Assembly: GCF_051401765.1 (NCBI RefSeq)
Contig: NC_135071.1
Coordinates: 10,766,961 to 10,830,960, forward strand
Length of the DNA: 64,000 bases
Direction: 5' to 3'
Source of the DNA: Calliopsis andreniformis
Lineage: Eukaryota; Arthropoda; Insecta; Hymenoptera; Andrenidae
In this document: positions 33,823 to 47,040 of the stretch, in pieces
Layout of the letters: each line of letters begins with the position of its first letter
Position numbering within the stretch: the stretch's first letter is position 1
Position numbers and translations under genes: made by a program
Notes under the pieces: generated by a model
Databases searched by the model: none
Seen by the model: the letters and a program-made list of their open reading frames with translations, nothing else
Told to the model about the DNA's origin: nothing

Positions 33823-36800
33823 CAAATATATTTCCTATAACATAGAAGTAAAATTTTCGAAACCAGAAACATTCTATGTGCCAAAGACAATTCGCAATCG
33901 ATAATGTACGACTTCGAATGCAAGAACATTGCGTTATCCGAAAGGGCGAAAGATTCAGCCGCTTAGTGAGTTTCCTGTTCTTATCAGAGGCGGATGCAAA
34001 GAGAGAATGTCGGCTGCGTCGGCGGGTTGCAACATAGGAAAACGGGGTGGAAAGGGACGAATAGCTCCCGCAGGATGCGAGATAACGCTCATCCCCATAG
34101 CCTCATTTGTATCCGCCTTCCCCTTCTTCCGTTGTTCGCGTTGAGCGGCTACTTTTTACAGTACATCGTTAATATTCAATGGCTTTGTTCTGTTGTAATT
34201 GTTTAGTTAAATCTAATTATTCGATTTTTTCATTTTTTTTACTTTGAAATTGTTATCTTTTCATTTTCATTACTTTAAACCACAACTGTTCCTATGATAG
34301 TTATTTTTCATTGATTGAAAAACTAGAGCTTATAATAAAAATTTTATGGATTTGTTTGAATTTTTTTTAAGAAAAAAGTTTACTTTATTACTGCTTCGAC
34401 TTAAACACTTTTTCCTTTTTTTAAAGTTTCAAATATGTCGATTTTCTTGATGCTGGAATATATGTAACTCTTTCCAGCATACATTTTTGCATTAATTAAT
34501 CATAATTCCAATTTGTTGTTTTTTTTGTTATCAATTAACAAAATCGTCACTTCGACTCGTTTTACGATAACTTCACATTCAATTTGTGCGTACTTATCAA
34601 GCCAGAATACTTGAATTAAAATTAAAGAAAGGAATACCTACGAGGATTTTCTGAAGATAATGAATAGTATCAAAGTGACTTAGGAATTAGATAAATGGAA
34701 ATGAATTGGTGTTGATTTAGTTATTCGTTAGCGAACATTTCAACAAAACGATAAAATATGGATACGAAATAAATAAATTGCTATAGGAATATCGTTAGGA
34801 CTGATTTATTGGTGCTGGGGTCAATTGACATGCACACAGTCGGGTATACATTTTATGGTTTCTCATTGAGTTGCGTGACGTGCTCTAAATTGGTATTTCT
34901 ATGATAACAACACACATCGCGCATCCGAGTGATTGCGGTATTCTTTGAATTCAGTAAACAGCGGAGGCTTCATGACATAGTCTTTTGGAGTGTTACAAAC
35001 TGTCAAAAAGTAGAGCAATTGTCGTAGTCATTGAGAATGGTATTTATTTTAGATCAGAAATGGGACACTTGTATCTTAGAATAATACAATACATAGTATT
35101 TAAAAAACTTTTTAATTAAGTTTGATAACTTAATTAAAAATGCAATACGATACTGAATCGTAGTTACAAAATTTAGTTTCCTTTTTGTATAAATATTAAT
35201 ATTTGTAGCTATAGAGTGAAACGATACAAGTTACATTTGAACAAATTTTAGGCTACAGTACTTGTGTTTTTAAAAGAAAAATGTAGCATTCAAGGAATGT
35301 TGTTCTGAAGTTAAAGTCTGAGATAGATTTTAAGTACATCAAAGTAGACTTTAAATGTAATTCTAACACAACGCTCGAGTTTGATTATATGCGTGAGTAG
35401 AAACCTCTCTAAATCATGGTCATCCAAGTGTCGTACAATTGAAAATTGAGTAAACGTGGAAATGATGTAGAGTCTACTGTTTCAGTGAAAATTTCGAAGT
35501 AGAGGAACAGTTCCCCAGCGTCTTGCAATCTAAGCAAGTTTAAACGTGCTTCGTCGTAGTTTTATTTACCCTTGAAATTGTTCTGTTCACAGAAACTCAC
35601 TTTCAGAGAACGTTGTGAGGAGAACAGTGAAATATTACAAATTTGCATCGAAAGTTTTTCCATTTAAACGATGATTGTTTTTGGGCTGCGAGAAGGAGGG
35701 ATTTGATCGTAAAGAAAATCTTGACCTCCCCTAGCGTGCACTTGGTACGACGAGATGGTCGTCTGTTTCTCTTGATCTTTCATCTTCTCGTAGAGTTCGA
35801 TAGGGGCATTCCATAAAAGAAGCTTTCATAGTCGAAGTACATCATTATTGGCTAAAGGGAAACATTTGTCGACTCGAAACAAATACTTAACCTCAATAAT
35901 GTTTCTTTTTATATTACTTATTCTAATTATTAATTTTGACGTTAATTTGAATTCTGACCTTCCTACTCGTTTAAAAGCAGCAGGATATCCAGTTTTTAAT
36001 ATTTTAAGAACATTAAAATATTCATGAAAAATTGGTAGATATAAAAATAACTATCATATTTTCATATTTTTGCTTCATTATTACCTTGAGATAATGCAGA
36101 TGACGAAAATAATTAAATTTTACTGAAAGCGGTTCAGTTTCTAGTTATTTTAAAACATTGTAAAATAAAATCGATTATACTTTTTATTTTTTGGGTCACT
36201 TCCATAATTCTTGACCGAAATAAAAGATTAGACGAGTGTCAAAAATTGAAACATCTGGCGACCATTCGTTCAACGGAGCTCAGATAATCTAGTTTCAGAT
36301 TATTCTGGTTTTAATTCTCGGGTCGTTCGTATTCCCTAAAATAATTACAATGGTATGTTTATTTTTTCCAATCATAATGAATTAAAAACACGTAAATTAC
36401 TAATGATAAAATATTTGACTGATCGGTTTTTTGAACGAAAATGCAGTTAAAAGGAAAGTTAATCTTATTGGAGTGGCAAGAATGACCTTTACAGTATCAG
36501 CGCTTAGAATTTGAATTTTTTTAAAGCGAGCACCAGACGTGGGCGGCGATCGAAGCGTGCGTACTTTGTAATCCACAGTGGGTTCCAATAATTCGGCATG
36601 ACTCATCGATCAGTCATGGTCCAAGTTGAATTTATGTGCCACGTGTATTGGCTAATCGGTTTGTCTTGCGCATTTCTGTTGCATTTCAATGCACGTGAAA
36701 GCGATGGCACACGGAATTCCTTTGTATTTAAGTAGCCGTACATTTTGGAAGTGGAAGATTCCTCGAATGTAATCTCTTCGTTAACCCCATTGCGTCAGCT

Positions 36801-36840
36801 AGCAGAATAGCTTACTAATTTTTTCTGACGAAATCTTTCA
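33823..36840. other. Intronic stretch with a GC-rich patch at 33,990-34,145
   Basis: The patch is compact, CpG-bearing and has two overlapping plus frames (33,929-34,144 and 33,994-34,206). The rest is AT-rich with long T runs near 34,220-34,420. No gene, RNA or element is recognised. Confidence 0.4.
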
Positions 36841-36884
36841 TTTAACAAGTGTATGAATTAGTGTTCCTAAATTATGTTTCTCTT

Positions 36885-36918
36885 TTCTCTATGTTTCTCA
36901 GTTCTCTATGTTTCTCTG
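36885..36918 (+). repeat. Two-copy 17-bp tandem repeat
   Basis: TTCTCTATGTTTCTCAG (36,885-36,901) is followed directly by TTCTCTATGTTTCTCTG (36,902-36,918), one difference. Confidence 0.7.
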
Positions 36919-39440
36919 TAGAAATGTCTACACATTTATCTATAATAATTTCAATTTTGGAAATTGCATGGTCTTTTCTAAAATTTTTGCTATAATATTT
37001 GTAACGTCGTTGTGTTTGTATTAATTACATATTTGTTCTTTTAAAAACTTTTGTGACGAAGATTTTATTTTTAAAAAAATGTCGAAATGGAATATATTGC
37101 AATAGCATCGTAGAAGCAATCTACAACCGAAGTAACGTTCGATCGGAGCGACAGGAACGAATCGAATAATTTTAGAGTGACTGATAATGGTTCTGACTTC
37201 AGTTGGGCGTGATTCGTGCATATGAACGAACTCTGTCATCCTCTAAGGGAATTATTTTCGTGATCTTGAATCACGATGACGAAGCGCTCGTCTCATCAGT
37301 TATACATAGACGTGGTACACGTATTCCAGTTGAGATAAATGCAAATCGTCATTGAGGGAAATAAAACTGACAGTTACGAGCGGTTGCTCGTGTCCTAGAT
37401 GCCATCCTTTCTTATTATTGCATATGATGCACGAAGATAAAATCGTGTTTTAAGTAGGTTGCTTCTATATCTTGAAATCTCAGCCACACTAACTTTTTAA
37501 AACAATTCATGAATATTGATTGCTGTCCAACTAATATTTAGATTAATATTATAATAAAACTCTTGACCACTTATTTCTCGTTCTCTTTAACAAATTTTAG
37601 TTCATGTCTTACTCGAAGTCTGCAGAATAAAATTTGTAGTTTTATCAAAAGAAGGTTAGATTATAGGAATTTCTCCCTTAAAAGCGAGAATATAACGGAA
37701 TGTATGTCCACAGAACAAACCTGTGATTCAAAGTTTCCATTTCTCGAAAATAAAACAGGATTACCTAGGATGTTAATCTGTACTAGTTAGACAGGAAAGA
37801 ATGAAAACCCTGAAAAATCAGAAGTTGTTCTGTGGTGAGCCTCAGGGATATGAATGGACGAGCAGCAGGTTGACAAACCGCAGGATTATGCAGGTGCAAA
37901 AGACAGTGGTTGGGAGGGGGGCTGATTTTGTACGAGGAACAAGTAGGCAATATATTATAAGGTGGGTTAACCGTGGATAGTAAAAGTTGCAGAGATAGTG
38001 GCGGAAAGAGGGGCGAAAGGGGTGAGAACGGGCTTTCAAATATTTTATGCTTTCCTAGCACGTTTCGTGCCCAATATGTCTGCCTGGGGCAACAGACCTG
38101 ACTGTACCACGTCTTCGTGGCTTTCTATGATTTTTGCATCCGATCTTCTTTATTCTTCATATCTTTTACTTCGTACTATGCCATAAAAGTAAATTTCAGG
38201 AAATCACCAGCCATTGATTCTGAAAGTAAATGTTATAGCCTGGGTGGTAATAAAAATAGAGAAGTTACGAGAATTTTTAATCAAACTTTGGCTAATTTGG
38301 CTCCGTATAGGTACTATAGTTTTAACAACGGTCATTAGTGTCGGATCCCAAATGTATAGCTACTGAAATGTTTCGTAAATCGTAGCTTGTTTAATTCTAG
38401 AGAGTTTTAATTTCAGGGTGAAAATTAAATTAATTTTTCTCAGAGGTGTAAATTATAATTGGCTATTCGCTAAACAGTATTAGTTTCTCGTAAGTATTTA
38501 TCTTTTACGAACTTATTTTTCGATCGCAGTATATAGTACATTACTCGATGTTACTTTTCAAAACTCAGTCCACGTTCAGACGCTGTCGATTTATTCTGAA
38601 CGATGGGAAGTCACGGAACAAAATAGATAATCAAGTTCTATTCGATCGGCTGCACTATTGCGTTTTCGCTGTTCCAGATCAAAGAGATGGGAAAAGCTGA
38701 AGCGAATTAGCTAGAATCATGAAAAGGTGTGAAAAGAATTGGAAAAAGCGGTCCCGTTTTTGGTCGAATGTACTTTTAAAAGTGCTGCGCTAGTTGCAAG
38801 ATATAGGGTGCCTCTGGTACATTTAGAGAGAGCAAACAATTTGACGCTAAATGGCCTTAAATTATATTTTTCTCATTACTTGATGTGTGGGTTCCTTTAA
38901 TTTTAAGGCAATTTAATTTCATTATCAATTAATAATTCTACTATTTAAGAAGTTTAGTACTTCTATCATATTCATCATATTTGTTATTCCTAAAATATGT
39001 AGTTGTGGAGTGAGAATAGGAGGAGGAGGTCTTCTGAGAATGGTTTTGTAAGAGGCAGTGCATCATTCGCTCCAGAACTATCAAAAATTAAAACTAGAAT
39101 CTCCAGTTTTCGAACATCAGGTAAATGTCCCAGTAATAAACCATGTCTCGATATTTGAACACTGATACTAATTTTATTTAATTTCGAGCTTAAATTCTAC
39201 TTTTTATTAAATTCATTTAAGACATTTGATGTGGTAAACGTTCGTGTATTGGGACATTTACATAATTTTATTATTACTCTAAGAAGAGATGAGTGTTCAC
39301 GTCGCACAATGGGCCAAACGGCTGATCTACCTGGACAAAAGTCATTTTGGCGAGTGTTATAAAATCTTTTCACTTTTATTCCAAGTTGTTGAAACAGGTT
39401 TGGAACAATTGGAAACACATTAATAACTTCATTTAGTAAT
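36919..39440. other. Intronic non-coding stretch
   Basis: Short frames at 37,021-37,239, 37,563-37,790 and 37,783-38,338 have no recognisable content. A phase-1-compatible open stretch follows TTTCAG at 38,193-38,198 and has a weak donor-like GTAATA at 38,247; it is noted but not called as an exon. Confidence 0.35.
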
Positions 39441-39445
39441 GTCTA

Positions 39446-39492
39446 TTAGGTGTGGTATGTTTCTAAAGTTTAGGAAATAGGACAGCCTCAAA
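39446..39492. mobile_element. Possible mariner-terminus remnant (47 bp)
   Basis: After a TA (39,444-39,445) the sequence reads TTAGGTGTGGTATGTTTC, and it ends AAATAGGACAGCCTCAA before another AT/TA-rich site. The reverse complement of the right end, TTGAGGCTGTCCTATTT, resembles the right terminus of the mariner-like element at 5316-5396 (TTAGGCTGTCCTATAAG). The left end matches more weakly. It may be a recombined pair of ends or a single decayed terminus. Confidence 0.35.
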
Positions 39493-40129
39493 TACAGTGT
39501 TATGAACAAAATCGTATTTCATAGAGAGCTCTTAAGATGTTTTTGTAATCTATCTTGGTAATTAGTAAGCAAAAATTTCATTATCTTATTGCAAATACTG
39601 TTCCCAATACCTCAAAGAAACAAAAGAAATGTGCGAAACACGAACGTGTTTTAATTTTGTCTAAACCTAGAAAATTTTCTCCACCAGTCTCCGCTTTCGT
39701 TTTCTTACTATTTTATTCTACGATTTATTCCATATAAGACCTGACAAAAAAGTTTTGCCGATAGGCGTTGATGTACAAACCATTATGATTTTTGCGAAGT
39801 GATGGCGCAACTTCTAATTATCATATTCTGCAATGAAATATCGAAGGCCTTGGGACGCATTACATAAGATAATGTATTCGTGAGGACCTGAATGAGGACC
39901 TTACTCTAATCATTCAAATCTGATAAACTACAAAAAGATTATAATAAAAACGAGTTTACTGAAATAAAAGGCAAATTTTGATAAAAACTCAATTATTACT
40001 CATATTTCAAAGATAACGACGAGCAGCTATAACAAACTCCTTCATTTTTAAATTTGACTAACTAGATCGGCCCTTTGGCCAACTGTGCCTCCACTTTCAT
40101 TCAAAAAATGTCGTCATGTCTGATTCCAA
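39493..40129. other. Intronic non-coding stretch
   Basis: AT-rich, no supported feature. Confidence 0.45.
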
Positions 40130-40620
40130 GTGATTATTCCCAAAGCCATTCATACTGCTCTAGGTAAAGCTTCAGATTTTCTGCGAAAATTTAAAATCGT
40201 TCCTCGACGCAGCGCCTGCTATCGTAAATTTAAATACAACGCTCGACACCGCACCGAAGTACCGTATAAACAAAAGCAGCGCGTACGAACTGCGCTAATC
40301 TTCATTACCATTCGCGTTTTCTGTGTATCCCGCGGCAGCTGTTCAGATTCAGGCTCGCGAGCCGCGACGTATCGGCCCGCCTTGGCATTTCTCGCCGGAA
40401 ATTAATAAATACTGGAATTCCAGCCGGTAAAATCGGATTAAAAGCGCTGTCGCGGGGAAACGAAATCCGCGGCGAGAAAGGAAGCGAGGCCGTGGCTAGA
40501 AACGGGGAACTGTTGCACGCGTGAAAGAGAGGAGAGTAGCCGCGTTCAACAGGGGAGGGTGACTTCACGCTTTAGCTTCGGCACTTAAAAGCATTCCGCA
40601 TTGAAAAGCTGCCGCGTGAG
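40130..40620. other. GC-rich intronic island
   Basis: CpG-rich from about 40,200 to 40,570, with overlapping frames on both strands (plus 40,130-40,405, minus 40,305-40,568). No domain is recognised. Candidate regulatory block. Confidence 0.35.
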
Positions 40621-42278
40621 TTGGCTTTATTGGAGTTTCTTGCTTACCGTGCATGAGGAAAAAAACCTTGAGGAATGGGAGCGAGGAAAATCTGGGAATT
40701 GGTGAACTCTTGCGAACGTTTCGATATTGCTACCCGAGCTTAAAAATTCGATGGTATGCGAAGTTCGATAGAGGAAAGGGACTTGTTATAATTCGTTTTA
40801 ATTTAATTTCATTCGAATGATAGACTCCATAGTGACATACAGTTGAATATCGAAACTATAAGAAGAAGCAATATAATTTGAATATAATAATATAGCAGTC
40901 TTAACAGTAGTAAACAGTTATCTAATGTTATTTCGTTCTTAAAGTATTCCTCTCTCTGTAATAAGCTCTAACAGTTACATTATTTCTATCTATAATAGTC
41001 ATCGCTAATAACCACGGTGCAGTTGATGCAAAAATTAATTTTAAAAATGATTTAAATATACAGGGTAAATAATCTGAAGTTGCAGCAACGTATGATGCAC
41101 TGATTTTTTAAATGTTGAAGGTGAAATGGAAAGAAGATTAATAGATTTATTAAATAGTATTATTTATATTTTTGAAAATTCTATTAAAGCAGTTATACAT
41201 ATTTGTGAGTTTAAAGAAAAATAATATTGTATGCCAAATTTTCAAAAAGTTTGAGTTTGTATGTTAATTCAAATCTATAAAGGTAGAATCTGTTTTTTAA
41301 GAAAAGTAGAAAATAAAAATAAAGATACATAATTTATGTTACTTTATGTAACAGCAATAGCAATTTTTCTCAATGTAATCCCTTTTTAATTTGACATTCC
41401 AGAATGTGTCCATAAATTCTCTGAGAAGCTCACTGGATTTTTTTTTGATATTTTACACTGATAAAAAGTAAATCATCTTCAGTAGAGTTGATCATCAATC
41501 TTTAAACAGGGAAAAATTGTCACAGGGATCTAAATTCGATAAACATAAGAGGTACCTAAACTAAATGTAGACACTTTCTTTTTTCAATTTAAAAATTAGT
41601 TCTTACATTGTCAGCGAAACAATTGTTAACTAGAAGTAGAAGCTGATTACACGTTAACCGAAAAAGCGTTCAATTAGCACTTCATACGTGAGCTATTAAT
41701 CGTGCGAGATTAAGTTATAAAGTGGAATGTTGCAACCTATCCTGAGCAATCGTGTCAAGCACGCCGAGGAAGCTGAGGAAAGGTAGATAACGTGAATCTG
41801 TAGAAGCATTCTCCAGTGCAAGTTGAAAGTAAGGGTGTGAGGGAAGAAACAACCAACAAAGTACATAAACTGTCTCCTTTCTCTGGTCAGGTTTCGTTAC
41901 TTGAAGGGTGTTAAATTTTCTCTAACAGTGAAGTCTACTAATTCTGCTAGAGTTTCTTGTTAGGTCTTTAAAGGATAAAAGGCAAGGAGGAGGGAATGGG
42001 GATAACTTGTAAAGATATGCCAAAAGGCCAATAAGGAAAGTAGATTTACTGACTAAAATAGATTCACATGAGAGAACAAATTAAAAGGGGATGAAGAATG
42101 ATACTATGTTTCCACCTTCATTTAGAAATGTCTCAAGACGAATGGTATTGTTAAAACGAATGAAATGTGAATCATTTTGCATTGCATGTGGCTGAAAGCG
42201 AAAGAACGTTGGATATTCCTAAATGATGGAAGAATCAACGAAGAAATGACGCGTGAAAGGGGATTTTCACACCCGCGG
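40621..42278. other. Intronic non-coding stretch
   Basis: AT-rich from 40,760 to 41,640, then mixed. CAGGGTAAATAATCTGAAG at 41,060 recalls a transposon terminus but no matching inverted end was found downstream. Confidence 0.4.
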
Positions 42279-42458
42279 AATGAACGTTCATTCAGGAGAT
42301 AATAAATTGGGGCTGAGTCTTTCCCAAGTCACAGAAAAATTGGCCCCTGGAATGAGATTATGAAAAGAAATAAATTCAAGTATGAAATGGTTATTAAGTT
42401 AAGAAATTATACAATTTGCACGTATTTATAATGTAGAATAAATTTTCAATTAATTCTT
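42279..42458 (+). repeat. Second copy of segment B
   Basis: About 180 bp matching 33,584-33,763 in the same orientation, 8,695 bp downstream. Long identical runs include the stretch from TATGAAAAGAAATAAATTCA to ACAATTTG. Differences are a few substitutions, an extra 7-8 bases (GGCCCCTGG region near 42,341) and one 5-6-base deletion near 42,450. It is not flanked by copies of segment A here. Confidence 0.85.
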
Positions 42459-44040
42459 TTCTATTAAAAATTGATCATACTGAATGCCATAGTAGTATCT
42501 CAATTTTTTAACAAGCTCCCAAAAATATTTGAAGAATGAGATAGTTATATTCAGTAGTAGCAAGTGCATTATATTCTTCATTATTCACATGTCAGTGTTA
42601 AATTTTAATTTGTTAAATATTCCACTGATGATAAATATAGACGGCAGGTTACATGGTACTAAATGTATTAATTATTCAGCTCTATTTATTAGCACAGATC
42701 TAAGCGTAATAATCACACAAAATTTATAAAATAATTTATTAATTCACTTCACTTTCGCTAGACAATTTGGAATTTGACAAAATGATCTTATACTGAAGTC
42801 TGTAATTTAATGGCTTGATGCGTGCGCCGTAACTAGAAGTGAATATGCAGTGTGTAGCATCTGAATGCCTAACATGCATGCAGGTTGCATAGGATTGTAA
42901 CTAAGTTCCAAGCACATTGTAGTTATTTAGCTTATTCCACCACACAACTTCGTATTTAGTACCCCGTTCCACAGACACCTACTCGTGAGCATTAAGTTGA
43001 AAAAGTCAACAGAATTACTCGCCAAAGTCTCTCCTCAAACTCGCCAACAAACGTGCATAGGTCTCTTCGTATCTAGCAACTACATATACGCAGATCAAAC
43101 TTCTAATAAAAGCATACTTTGATATGTCAAAGCAATTCCCTAGAATACAGCTCACTTATTTTATGCATTGCGTACATTCGAACTATTCGCCTATATCTTT
43201 CACTCTTATAATTTCTTATAATTTATAATTCTCATAATTTCACGACTCTATGTCTTCTTTTGTCTCTATACGTACTCTTCCTGAATTCACAAGTCACCTA
43301 AAATCCCATTCAAGGTGGAACGTTAAACTATAACAGCTTAGAAACTGCGTTTATAGTGTACAATGGTACTGTAAAATGGTAGTGTAAAATGGTAATGTAA
43401 GTGATAGATATAATTTCAGTTCGATGTTATAATTCTATCCATAAAACGTACATTTTCCTTGCAATGTCTTGTTACTTCTCAGTTATATTTTGCACGTTGA
43501 AACTAAAAGGTCTGGCAGACATTATTCATTGTAGACATGGAACGTCCTGATGTTAAGTGTCGCGGTGCCATAAAGGCCCTTCGAGTTGAGCTGGAACCCA
43601 TAAAGCGAGCTGGGTGCAAAGAAAGGTCGGGAATAAGTCGACTTTATTAAAATTCGTCAGTTCACCCGGAAGAAGCGAAGAAGTAGGAGAGAGGCGAGGT
43701 TAGTGAAGATGGTGAACCGAGAAGAGCTTTCTCACCGGCGGAATGCAGCTCTCACGTGACGAGTACCGGATAACGAATGGTCGTTACTCTTCACTCGGGA
43801 CAAAAGCATCGTAAACAAAACAGTACTGGTGGCGTACATGCCTCGTGGGCACTTCTACTTGCTTCACACGTCGCCCTGTCAGTTCCACCCTCCGTTTGCT
43901 CTGCTCTGCTCCACATTCGAAACCATCCTAACTTCGTTCGATGAACATACGCTCTGCTCTTTCAACTCTAACGATTTCATTCGCCTTTATGTTTTCTTTA
44001 AATAGAAGATATTAGATATAATTTATAGATATTAAATATA
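42459..44040. repeat. Intronic stretch with a 13-bp triple repeat and a GC-rich patch
   Basis: AATGGTACTGTAA, AATGGTAGTGTAA and AATGGTAATGTAA stand in tandem at 43,362-43,400, each differing by one base. Loose TTATAATTT repeats lie at 43,205-43,245. 43,550-43,950 is GC-richer without a gene-like frame. Confidence 0.55.
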
Positions 44041-44450
44041 CAGCGTGTAACAAATACAACTTTTGATATTTTAAGGTGTGATAGGAGATCCAAATTGAAG
44101 CATAAAATATATTATAACATAATGCTCGATCTGCCTTCGTTTTGCAATAATAATGTCTTAAAGTTAAAGTATCTGTGTGCTAAAATAATAAGCAGATGAT
44201 GATTTGATTTCACAGATGCATTGAAGGGAGGAAATAGAGCAAAGAAGCTTTAATACTTTTAGTTGCATTTCTTACGGTTTAGCTTTTATGAAGCTTTAAA
44301 AATCCGAGATGTTTGTAGGAAATGGATCGCGGAGTTTTGAAGTTCTATAAGAGTTAAACCGTAAGAGATACGACAAAAGGTATTAAAGCTTCTTTGCTCT
44401 ATTGCTTCTCTTTAAAATATCGAAGGCAATGTTGTACTTTATTTATAGTG
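44041..44450. mobile_element. Fold-back element with outer and inner inverted repeats
   Basis: Outer ends: CAGCGTGTAACAAATACAAC then TTTTGATATTTTAAGG on the left, against the reverse complement of the right end, AAATAAAGTACAACATTGCC then TTCGATATTTTAAA. Inner arms: GAGCAAAGAAGCTTTAATAC (from 44,237) with TTACGGTTTA (44,272-44,281) matches the reverse complement of 44,342-44,400 closely over about 60 bases. The loop is about 35 bases. Such nested inverted repeats are typical of fold-back or MITE DNA. The CAG(C/G)GTGTAA start again recalls the CAGGGTG-type termini elsewhere in this window. No coding content. Confidence 0.65.
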
Positions 44451-46679
44451 CCGACGTTGTTGCGTTTTCCATGGCTTGGTTAATGTTCTTTTCTTTACTT
44501 ACTGTGGCTTAGGAAAGTATTTGAATGTTCACATTTGCGTTCTTTGACAAGAGAAATACATATAGTGACTTGTATTAATATTCGGACTTGGGAAAGATGT
44601 TGCTATGTTGTGTTCAAGTTGCAGTTTGAAAGTACATTTCCTACATAAGGGACCTGATAATCCTAGAAATGCTTGAACTATTTGATTAGGTGATACAGTT
44701 GTCGTTCAGCTGGAAATGATCAGTGAGTCCAAGGGCTCTATTCCGATTTAATGGCAAAAGTGAGGATATTGGAGGCATTTAGTCAGAGGAATTCTCTGTT
44801 GATATTAAAATTGCGGGAAATTCAAACCCTCTTTATAGGCATTAGCCACATTTCAGTAATTTGGTAATTAAATTTCTTTTCTTATGAATAAGAAGTAGGT
44901 TTTCATCACATATTAAATTAGACAATTAAATGAATTTTTATGTTAATCTTAATCCATTTTCCATTTTAATTCGAGTTGGTATCTTCATTTTTAGAAGAAT
45001 AGAGTATTGTGCTTTTACTTGTGTCCTATACATGGATAAGAATGTTCTGATCCTCTTAAATAACAAGGACACTGCGTTAAACAATTTAGCAAGCTAACAA
45101 GCTCATATTTACCAACTTTCGACCACTAAGTAGGAGAGTCGTGGGAACTATTAGAATAATTCTTGCAGAGACTGTACGTGTGTTTCTCACGAGATTTGTC
45201 GGGGAATAGGAAATGTGGCGTCTCTGTTTTTACGTGGGAGGACACGGACTCTGCATCAGGTGTCCCGAAAAACACAGCGTTCTCGTGCCTGATCTTCTTA
45301 CGACATCCGAGAATCCTTTTTCATCTCTTTCTTTCGCTTCCTTCTCTATCGAGTCATTTTTCCATTGAAGCATTACCGTCTTTTGCTTCTGTGTTTCCCC
45401 GAATTCCAGTTATGAAAATTATATTGTCCAGTAGTAAATAATTAGTTAACATTTAATTAAATGTATGACACGTTAGCATTCTCGTTTTTATATCCTTGTT
45501 TCTGGTTTCAAAAAATATTATTAGATACTTATTACTTTAAAAAAAATGTTTAAAGGTTTCTTATAATTTGAGGTATTGTAAACAAAATTAATTTATGTGC
45601 TGATTATTGTGAAAAGTTTCGGTGAATCGCTCAACCAGGTACCACAAGATAAATATGGAAGTATTCAAGATGACTTAGCAACGTGTATTAGACCAGATTC
45701 ATTGGAATGTAAACGCAATCTTACTGTTTTTCGTGTTTTTTATAATCTAACTTCAAAGGATGCAAATTAATCATAATTCTTATCTCGCTTCAAAGCATTT
45801 CAAGTGTAGCTATGAATATTCATTATTATTATTTATACTCATCCTCCTCGGACAACTTAAAAGAAGTTGATATTTTCGTCGTCCATTAATTATTTTTCAT
45901 CCGAATCAGTGAGAGATCTGACACATTTTTAGTTTTTCTACTGTCCTTCTTCTTATTCTTCTTCAAGCTTAATTTATTCCCGCAAAATCAAACAGGCCGA
46001 CCGACAGTCCTACTCGTTTATTTTATTCTCACATCTATTCTGGCCTCCCCCTGAGGAGAGAAATGAATCTACCAGACATATATATATCTCATAAAGAAAA
46101 GTAGTTTGATTTCGTATTACATCTGGCATCGTTTCAAGCATTCACATCTTATTGCTTTGGTTGAGAATTGTTGCGCGATAATCCTTCTGATACGTGATAA
46201 GTAATTGAAAATAAATGGTTACCTAATAGTAAATAATATTAATAGATATTATCCATTTAATAGTTTTAGAGCAAGATCTTTGTATTAATTCCTATATTTC
46301 TAGAAATTAGAAAAATTTACTTATTTATTGAAATATAAAGCACAGATAAAAATGAATCTTCTTTCTTTAAAGTGACATATTCTTGATACACCGACTGATC
46401 TACACGTTACTTAAAAAATTCAGTCTGTTTTGAATATAAAAAAATATGCAGTACACAGTATAATTCTATAGACTACAAAATAGTGTATCAATATTTTTAA
46501 TTACGTAATTTTGATTATGAATATACAGCTACTTTAGATAATATGAGTATGTACATGTTTACAATACGACATCTATAGATCTTGACGTTGAGTAGACATA
46601 AAATAATCGTATCTGACATTATAAAAAAATGTTGGGCCTTAAAACGTTGTTGAATGATGATATATATCGATCTTTAACG
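44451..46679. other. Intronic stretch with a pyrimidine-rich patch at about 45,270-45,410
   Basis: The patch has many TTTC, TCTT and CTTC runs on the + strand. A 92-codon plus frame (45,163-45,441) across it is probably a by-product. The rest is AT-rich. Confidence 0.4.
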
Positions 46680-47040
46680 AGCTCGATGCATGCTACATCA
46701 TCATTTGAGGGCACGCGCTGCCAAATGGGGCCCCATGTCAAGCACGTGTGGTCTGTCCGCGGGACTGGTAAAAAGAAGGGAGACGAGTTTCGAGTTCATT
46801 TTGCTTGAAATGTATCTGCGTGATCAGCACCATAAACTTGATCTCGAGCTTATCTCGAGCCCGTAGGGTGGCCACCTGTCCGCTTTTATTCGCTGTCGTT
46901 TCATTGGTCGAACCACAGATGTCGAGATGGACACTTCCGCGGTATGTCTCCACGTTTTGATCGAAAGCCTTCGGTGATCCAATGATGGATCATCGTTGGA
47001 TAAACGACCTGAATGAAAGGAAGAAAGGCGGGCAAGTAGT
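46680..47040. other. GC-richer intronic island
   Basis: Contains GGGGCCCC and paired GATCTCGAGCTTATCTCGAG motifs. A 71-codon minus frame (46,738-46,953) is not recognisable. Possible regulatory block. Confidence 0.35.

Noticed and set aside
38199..38247. Phase-compatible candidate exon 3 (TTTCAG / GA AAT CAC ... GTG / gtaata)
   Set aside because: Weak donor, AT-rich codons, and the frame stays open past the donor without recognisable content, so a chance match is likely.
41060..41330. CAGGGTAAAT as a transposon terminus
   Set aside because: No matching inverted end or target duplication was found downstream.
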